This document shows, piece after piece, positions 6,734 to 11,054 of a stretch of DNA of 11,054 nucleotides. Positions within the stretch are counted from its first letter, which is position 1. Every line of letters starts with the position of its first letter. The stretch is from Ruminococcaceae bacterium UBA1438. Its GTDB lineage: Bacteria > Bacillota > Clostridia > Oscillospirales > Acutalibacteraceae. Under the pieces are notes generated by a model. That model worked only from the letters and a program-made list of their open reading frames with translations. It searched no databases and was not told the DNA's origin. The stretch is taken from contig DCTO01000099.1 in assembly GCA_002329285.1 (NCBI GenBank), positions 26,206-37,259 of the forward strand. The letters run 5' to 3'. Both the position numbers and the translations under genes were made by a program.

Positions 6734-7899
6734 TTTCTTTTCTGCGCCGCTTTCAGATAAAGCTCAAGCGTGCTTTTTGCAACGCTGTTCCAGTCAAATT
6801 TTTCCGTGATGTATTTTGCCGCTCCTGCCTTGAGCTCAAAAACAAGCTCCGGCTTGCCGCAAAGCATATCAAGCTTTTCGGAAAGGGATTCAGGATTTCC
6901 TTTTTCAAAATAAACTGCCCTGTCCCCGCAAACCTCCGTGCATTCGGGAATGTTAGAGGTCAGGCAACAGTTTGAATAGCTCATCGCCTCAAGCAGGCTG
7001 ATCGGCATTCCTTCCAGATCGCTCGGCAGGATATAGATATATGCGTTTGAATAAAGCTCCTCAAGCTCCTTGCCCTGCACAAAATCCGTGAAAATGATTT
7101 TTTTGCCTCCGTGCTGCTTTTCAATTTCTGCGGCCTGCGCTTTAAGCGAATCAAAGTATTCGCGCGAATGGCTTGCGCCGCCGGCAATAACAAGGGGCAG
7201 GGAAGCTTTGCATTTTGAATAAGCCTCAAGCAGATAATGAATGCCCTTTTCAGGCACTATTCTGCCGAGATAAAGCAAAAAGCCGTCTTTCTCAAGGCTG
7301 AATTTTTCGGTGATTATTTCTGCGGGAACGGGCGTTGCAGTCTCAATTCCGTTAGGAATATAATTCGTTTTTCTGCCATAGGAGTCAAGAAAGTATTTTT
7401 CAACGGAGCGGGAAAGCACAATGATTTCATCTGCGTATTTTGCGGCGTTTTTTTCTCCGAATTTAAGATATTTTGTTGCAAAGCCGCCCCATTTGGAGCG
7501 TTGCCAGTCCAGCCCGTGGATGGTTACAACGGTGGGGATATGAAAAAGCCGCGGCAAAAAGCACATTGCAGCAGGTCCCTCTGCGTGATAATGAATAACG
7601 TCATATCCGCCGAAAATTGCCCTCACCGTGGCGAGAGCGCTGTAAATGAATGCATTAAGCTGCTTGCTTTTCGGGGTGGGCACGGTTTTGATTTTGATTC
7701 CCGCATATTCCTTCAGCCCATTTGCTGTGCCGAATTCTCTGCCGGCAACGTTTTCGCCGCTGCGGTTATAAGCCGTAACCTCACAGCCAAAGGCGGTAAG
7801 GCGTTTTGAAAGCTGCTCAACGACGATTTCAATTCCGCCCTCGCGGGAGGGAATTCGCTTGTGCCCAAGCATTGCGATTTTTAAATTCTTGTTGCTCAT
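6730..7899 (-). CDS. GT4 glycosyltransferase of the GHKRIPSREGG type
   Basis: A 389-residue GT-B transferase. The N-terminus has AMLGHKRIPSREGGIE (9-24), the acceptor-side loop seen in a capsule GT4 subgroup related to the DUF1972 rhamnosyltransferases. IHYHAEGPA (102-110) and TIHGLDWQR (126-134) follow. The donor domain has YLGRIVPEKGIHYLLEAY (210-227), VIAGGAS (237-243) and the EX7E pair E296/E304 in EGMPISLLE. I chose the ATG at 7899: GGAAAG (7907-7912) lies 7 nt upstream and the gene then starts 1 nt after the epimerase stop. The frame continues 32 codons upstream to 7995, but that stretch lies inside the epimerase gene and does not look like a GT N-terminus. Being the first GT after the priming enzyme, it might add the second sugar, but gene order is weak evidence for that. 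Confidence 0.94.
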   Translation of the reverse strand: MSNKNLKIAMLGHKRIPSREGGIEIVVEQLSKRLTAFGCEVTAYNRSGENVAGREFGTANGLKEYAGIKIKTVPTPKSKQLNAFIYSALATVRAIFGGYDVIHYHAEGPAAMCFLPRLFHIPTVVTIHGLDWQRSKWGGFATKYLKFGEKNAAKYADEIIVLSRSVEKYFLDSYGRKTNYIPNGIETATPVPAEIITEKFSLEKDGFLLYLGRIVPEKGIHYLLEAYSKCKASLPLVIAGGASHSREYFDSLKAQAAEIEKQHGGKKIIFTDFVQGKELEELYSNAYIYILPSDLEGMPISLLEAMSYSNCCLTSNIPECTEVCGDRAVYFEKGNPESLSEKLDMLCGKPELVFELKAGAAKYITEKFDWNSVAKSTLELYLKAAQKRK

Positions 7900-7900
7900 A

Positions 7901-8947
7901 TTACTGCTTTCCAAGATAGTATTCGGCGTACCACTCAGCAAATCGCCTGAGTCCGGTTCTGAGATCAGTGCTCGGCTTAAAGCCGAAATCCTCAATCAGC
8001 TCGTCAATGTCTGCAAAGGTGGCCTCAACGTCACCCGGCTGCATCGGCACAAGCCTTTTGTGTGCCTCAAAATCATAATCTGCCGGCAAAACGCCTGCGG
8101 ATATCAGCTCCTGCTGCAGAATGTCAACAAAATCAAGCAGGTTTTCGGGATGATTGTTTCCGATATTGTAAAGCTTGTATCTTACGCCGTCTCCGTTTTC
8201 CTGTGGCGCCCTTTGTGAAACGTTTATGATGCCGGTAACGATATCGTCAATAAAGGTGAAATCGCGTTTGCAGTTTCCGAAATTGAAAATTTCAATGGTT
8301 TCGCCCCGTATAAGCTTGTTTGTGAAGCCAAAATATGCCATATCCGGCCTGCCGGCAGGGCCGTAAACGGTGAAGAAGCGCGGCCCCGTCATCGGAATTC
8401 CGAAAAGCTTTGAATAGGCGTGCGCCATAACCTCGTCTGATTTTTTTGTTGCGGCATAAAGGGAAACGGGTGAGTCCGCCTTATCGCCGGTGCTGTAAGG
8501 GATTTTGCTGTTTGTGCCGTAAACGCTGGAGCTGGATGCAAAAACCAAATGCTCCGCCTTAACGCTTCTGCAGCCCTCAAGAATATTAAAAAAGCCGATA
8601 AGGTTTGATTCAATGTAGGTTTCGGGGTGGTCAATCGAATATCTCACGCCTGCCTGCGCCGCAAGGTTAATAACAATCTGCGGTTTGTGCTTCTCGAATA
8701 TACTGTCAATAAGCGCCTTGTCTGCAATATTGCCCTCAATAAATTCAAAATTATCAAAGGCTTTAAGCTCTGCAAGTCGGTGGTGCTTCAGCTTCGGGTC
8801 ATAATAATCGTTAAGATTATCAATGCCGATAATCTTAACGCCTTCGAAATTATTAAGCAGTCCTTTAGCCGTTGCTGCGCCGATAAAGCCTGCCGCTCCG
8901 GTTAAAAGTATTTTTTTGTTATTTATATCAAGATTAACATCAAGCAT
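7901..8947 (-). CDS. UDP-glucuronate 4-epimerase-like SDR enzyme
   Basis: Predicted to interconvert UDP-glucuronate and UDP-galacturonate in the cytoplasm, giving an acidic sugar donor for the polymer. The 348-residue length is typical for extended SDR epimerases. Seen: NAD-binding TGAAGFIG with G17, G20 and G23; IGIDNLNDYYDP (40-51); NLAAQAGVRYSI (94-105); the SSS stretch at 138-141; the catalytic YAATK (Y164, K168); and GPAGRPDMAYFGFT (196-209) with KRDFTFIDDIV (227-237), which I associate with the glucuronate epimerase branch rather than GalE. The ATG at 8947 is preceded by AGGAAA (8957-8962) 9 nt upstream. It lies 21 nt after the priming transferase stop. Its substrate requires a UDP-glucose 6-dehydrogenase, which is not in this window. 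A 4-epimerase for another UDP-sugar cannot be fully excluded. Confidence 0.88.
   Translation of the reverse strand: MLDVNLDINNKKILLTGAAGFIGAATAKGLLNNFEGVKIIGIDNLNDYYDPKLKHHRLAELKAFDNFEFIEGNIADKALIDSIFEKHKPQIVINLAAQAGVRYSIDHPETYIESNLIGFFNILEGCRSVKAEHLVFASSSSVYGTNSKIPYSTGDKADSPVSLYAATKKSDEVMAHAYSKLFGIPMTGPRFFTVYGPAGRPDMAYFGFTNKLIRGETIEIFNFGNCKRDFTFIDDIVTGIINVSQRAPQENGDGVRYKLYNIGNNHPENLLDFVDILQQELISAGVLPADYDFEAHKRLVPMQPGDVEATFADIDELIEDFGFKPSTDLRTGLRRFAEWYAEYYLGKQ
8809..8840 (-). repeat. Perfect 13-bp inverted repeat inside the epimerase gene
   Basis: The arms are 8809-8821 and 8828-8840 (gataatcttaacg on the plus strand, with its exact reverse complement on the left), separated by a 6-base loop at 8822-8827. 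In the mRNA this would form a 13-bp stem about 107 nt after the epimerase start codon. No U-tract follows, so it is not an intrinsic terminator. It covers codons for the conserved IIGIDNLN segment, so some of the symmetry may come from protein constraint. Confidence 0.8.
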
Positions 8948-8968
8948 TTGCGATTGTTTCCTGTTCTG

Positions 8969-10486
8969 TTATTTTGCGCCGTCGCCCCTGATAACAACGC
9001 CGATTGTTTTAAATAAAATTTTGATGTCCAGCCATGGGGTCCAGTTATCTATGTATTCCGTGTCAAGGCGGACAACCTCTTCAAAATTCTGAATTTCAGA
9101 TCTGCCGCTAACCTGCCACATTCCCGTGATTCCCGGGCGCATTGAAAGGCGGCGCTTATGATGGCTTTCATAATTCTCAAATTCCTCAAGCGTTGGCGGC
9201 CTTGTGCCCACAAGGCTCATATCGCCTTTGAGAACGTTGAAAAACTGCGGAAATTCATCAAGGCTCGTGCGCCTTATAAATTTTCCGGTTTTGGTTATGC
9301 GGGGGTCGTTCTCCATTTTGAACATGTTCCCGTCCATATCGTTTTCTTCCATCAGCTCTGCCTTGCGCTCCTCGGCGTCTGAATACATTGAGCGGATTTT
9401 ATAAATATTAAAGGTTCTGCCGTTTTTGCCGATTCGGGTCTGCCTGAAAATAACAGGCCCTTCGCTTTCAAGCTTAATCGGAATTGCAAGCACGGCAAGG
9501 ATAATAACAGTCAGCAAGCAGCCGATTATGCCCCCCAAAATATCAAACGCTCTTTTCAGAAATGCCTTGGTGGGCGTCAGGGGAGTGGTGGCAACAAGCG
9601 TTGCGCTTGGAGTTCCGGCAATAATCTGGCAGTCAACATTGTCATAATCGCTGTTTTCAATCAGGTTTTCAAGGGTTGGCAGATTGATGTGAACGATAAC
9701 TCCCATGCTTTCCAGCTCATCAACTGCGGCTGCCATATCAAGCTCAAAGCCGTAAGGCACGTTGATGAAAACCTCATCAAGCGATGAGGAGCGAACCCAA
9801 TCAATGAAATTATCCGCATTTGCAACAACCTTAACCCCGGAAATTTCCCTGATGGTTTCGGCAGTTGCGGATGCCTTGTAGGTAACCTTGCCGCTGCCGT
9901 CAACTATTCTTTCGTAATAAGTGCCGCAGTAAGCGTTATTCTTGCTGTCATAATCAGCATCAAGCAAAGCAACGCCCTCAAGCCTTCTAACCCAGTTGAG
10001 CTTTAGGGATCTGATATATCTTTCGGCCCTTTCGCTAACGGTGATAACGCCCGTAAGGCTTGCCATTTTTGAATTGGAAAACCTGAACATCAGAATGCGC
10101 TTAAGAATATATCTTCCACCGGATGAAAATGCAATATATAAAAACAGTGATCCGATAAAGAGATAACGCCCGTTAATCAGCGTGTTTTTGGTTAAAACCA
10201 AAAGCACTGCAAAAAGCATATAGGTCAGCAGGCAGTTTCTTAAAACGGAAACGGTTTCCATCAGCCTGCTTCGCTTTAAAAGATTGATTGATGAGGTGAA
10301 GCCAAGAAAGATTATCAGCTGTGCCAGAATAAGGCAAACCACATAGATGATAACGTTATCCCTTGTGAAATCAGGCAGCTTGTTAAAAGATGAGCATACC
10401 CAAAAAGATATTAAATTTGCAGCGCCAACCGCTAAAAGGTCAACCGAAATTTCAAGAAAAAGCTGAATTCTTTTTCTTTTGCTCAT
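8969..10486 (-). CDS. Priming polyprenyl-phosphate sugar-1-phosphate transferase (WbaP/CpsE-type)
   Basis: Starts repeat-unit assembly by moving a sugar 1-phosphate from a UDP-sugar to undecaprenyl phosphate at the inner face of the membrane. The 505-residue protein has the two-part layout of long family members. About four N-terminal membrane helices (near 10-30, 45-63, 80-98, 106-125) precede a soluble middle domain (about 140-295), and the catalytic domain starts at KRAFD (311-315). A hydrophobic helix follows at 316-337, then FRQTRIGKNG (347-356), KIRSM (363-367), the catalytic Asp-Glu pair D410/E411 in TSLDEFPQ, LVGTRPP (425-431) and RPGITGMWQVSGRS (450-463). The ATG at 10486 follows the kinase stop by 34 nt, with a modest AAGG at 10498-10501 11 nt upstream. 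Which sugar is used (glucose, galactose or another) cannot be decided from sequence alone. Confidence 0.95.
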   Translation of the reverse strand: MSKRKRIQLFLEISVDLLAVGAANLISFWVCSSFNKLPDFTRDNVIIYVVCLILAQLIIFLGFTSSINLLKRSRLMETVSVLRNCLLTYMLFAVLLVLTKNTLINGRYLFIGSLFLYIAFSSGGRYILKRILMFRFSNSKMASLTGVITVSERAERYIRSLKLNWVRRLEGVALLDADYDSKNNAYCGTYYERIVDGSGKVTYKASATAETIREISGVKVVANADNFIDWVRSSSLDEVFINVPYGFELDMAAAVDELESMGVIVHINLPTLENLIENSDYDNVDCQIIAGTPSATLVATTPLTPTKAFLKRAFDILGGIIGCLLTVIILAVLAIPIKLESEGPVIFRQTRIGKNGRTFNIYKIRSMYSDAEERKAELMEENDMDGNMFKMENDPRITKTGKFIRRTSLDEFPQFFNVLKGDMSLVGTRPPTLEEFENYESHHKRRLSMRPGITGMWQVSGRSEIQNFEEVVRLDTEYIDNWTPWLDIKILFKTIGVVIRGDGAK

Positions 10487-10520
10487 AATTAATCAAACCT
10501 TCATTCAACAAAAATTTTGT

Positions 10521-11054
10521 TTATTTATAGCCGTAGCCGTAACCGTAGCCATATGAATATTTGTATTTATAATCATATTTGCGGTAATAAGAATAATATT
10601 TATGTCTCACTGATGCAACGTCGTTAAGCACAACGCCCAGAATCGTTCCGCCGATGTTTTCAATGCCTGCAACGGCCTCGCGGATTTCAGCCTTGTCCGT
10701 AATTCCGGATTTAACAATCAGAATATAGCCGGTTGATTTCTGCGCAAAAACGGTTGAATCGGTAACAAGGTTAATCGGTGGCGTGTCAATAAACACGCAG
10801 TCATAATGCTCTTTAACGAATTCAAGCAGCTGATCCATTCTGGAGGAGGAAAGCAGCTCTGCCGGGTTTGGCGGAATTTTGCCGCCGGTTAAAACGGAAA
10901 GGTTTTCAACGTCTGTTTTGGAAACGGTGATGTTATCCGTAAGCCCTGCAAGTATTTCGGAAAGCCCGTTTTTAACGGGAATGGAAAACATTCTGTGAAT
11001 AGTCGGGTTTCTCATATCTCCGTCAATCAGCAGCGTGCGCTTGCCCATTTGTGC
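10521..11054 (-). CDS. cpsD: CpsD/CapB-type bacterial tyrosine kinase, N-terminus cut by window edge
   Basis: C-terminal 177 residues of a BY-kinase, the autophosphorylating ATPase that controls capsule chain length and export with a CpsC/Wzz-type membrane partner. Seen: Walker A' TLLIDGDMR (visible residues 7-15), the LTGGKIPPNPAELLSS block characteristic of the family (about 55-70), and Walker B VFIDTPP (87-93). The P-loop Walker A must lie upstream, outside the window. The frame is open through base 11054 (Ala-Gln before the first Met), so the ATG at 11048 is an internal Met, not the start. The tail is striking: 13 tyrosines in the last 25 residues, ending in an alternating Gly-Tyr run. 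Such clusters are the autophosphorylation sites in this family. Whether the adaptor is a separate gene or fused at the N-terminus cannot be seen. Confidence 0.95.
   Translation of the reverse strand, partial: AQMGKRTLLIDGDMRNPTIHRMFSIPVKNGLSEILAGLTDNITVSKTDVENLSVLTGGKIPPNPAELLSSSRMDQLLEFVKEHYDCVFIDTPPINLVTDSTVFAQKSTGYILIVKSGITDKAEIREAVAGIENIGGTILGVVLNDVASVRHKYYSYYRKYDYKYKYSYGYGYGYGYK
10527..10553 (-). repeat. 6-bp tandem repeat encoding the (Tyr-Gly) tail of the kinase
   Basis: About 4.5 copies of a TAYGGY hexamer on the minus strand, slightly degenerate at third positions (TAC/TAT, GGC/GGT). It encodes alternating Tyr and Gly just before the final Lys and stop of the kinase. Because the unit is a multiple of three, copy-number slippage would change the number of phosphorylatable tyrosines without shifting frame. 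The third-position variation means the tract is not a perfect microsatellite. Confidence 0.75.

Noticed and set aside
7237..7809. 190-codon open frame on the plus strand, antisense to the first GT4
   Set aside because: It lies entirely opposite a clear conserved gene, has no recognisable domain, and reads as a mirror frame of that gene.
7900..7995. Longer start for the first GT4 gene, adding 32 residues at the N-terminus
   Set aside because: The added stretch overlaps the epimerase coding region by about 95 bp, does not resemble a glycosyltransferase N-terminus, and the ATG at 7899 has a well-spaced GGAAAG site and the typical first beta strand.
8348..8359. Perfect 12-bp palindrome in the epimerase gene
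   Set aside because: It has no spacer, falls on the conserved GPAGRPD codons and is GC-rich by coding constraint; a chance palindrome is the simplest explanation.
10507..10521. AT-rich palindrome between the kinase and the priming transferase
   Set aside because: Seven A/T-dominated pairs around one base with no real loop cannot form a stable hairpin, so it is not a terminator; operon continuity also argues against one here.
10781..10798. Six-bp inverted repeat in the kinase gene near the Walker B codons
   Set aside because: A short stem in coding sequence of this size is expected by chance, and no U-tract or other signal accompanies it.

Overview
The window lies inside a surface-polysaccharide (capsule or exopolysaccharide) biosynthesis operon. 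All ten genes I can support are on the minus strand, so transcription runs from the right edge to the left edge. The Shine-Dalgarno sites, the CpsD/CapB-type tyrosine kinase with a tyrosine-rich tail, the moderate GC content and the radical SAM gene together suggest a Bacillota bacterium, probably a class Clostridia anaerobe. No rRNA or other taxonomic marker is present, so this placement is inference.

Layout in transcription order, right to left: (1) the C-terminal part of a BY-kinase (10521-11054, cut by the right edge); (2) the priming polyprenyl-phosphate sugar-1-phosphate transferase (8969-10486); (3) a UDP-glucuronate 4-epimerase-like SDR enzyme (7901-8947); (4-6) three consecutive GT4 glycosyltransferases (6730-7899, 5618-6733, 4437-5621); (7) a radical SAM/SPASM-type enzyme (3232-4422); (8) a GT2 glycosyltransferase (2238-3239); (9) a Wzy-like polymerase membrane protein (938-2215); (10) a second GT2 glycosyltransferase (1-937, cut by the left edge). 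Junctions are very tight: two 4-bp ATGA overlaps, one 8-bp overlap, one direct abutment, one 1-nt gap, and gaps of 14 to 34 nt elsewhere. No stretch above 300 bases lacks a gene, and I see no terminator or convincing internal promoter.

Together the genes describe a Wzy-dependent pathway. The priming transferase loads the first sugar phosphate onto undecaprenyl phosphate, and up to five glycosyltransferases extend it. The epimerase probably supplies UDP-galacturonate. The Wzy-like protein polymerises the repeat units, and the tyrosine kinase regulates chain length or export. A Wzx flippase, the UDP-glucose dehydrogenase needed to feed the epimerase, and the kinase's membrane adaptor are not seen here and may lie outside the window.

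The least conventional component is the radical SAM enzyme translated in the middle of the glycosyltransferase run. It is the best candidate for undescribed chemistry, perhaps a sugar, lipid-carrier or polymer modification. Other points of note are a 13-tyrosine tail on the kinase encoded partly by a 6-bp tandem repeat, and a perfect 13-bp inverted repeat inside the epimerase gene.
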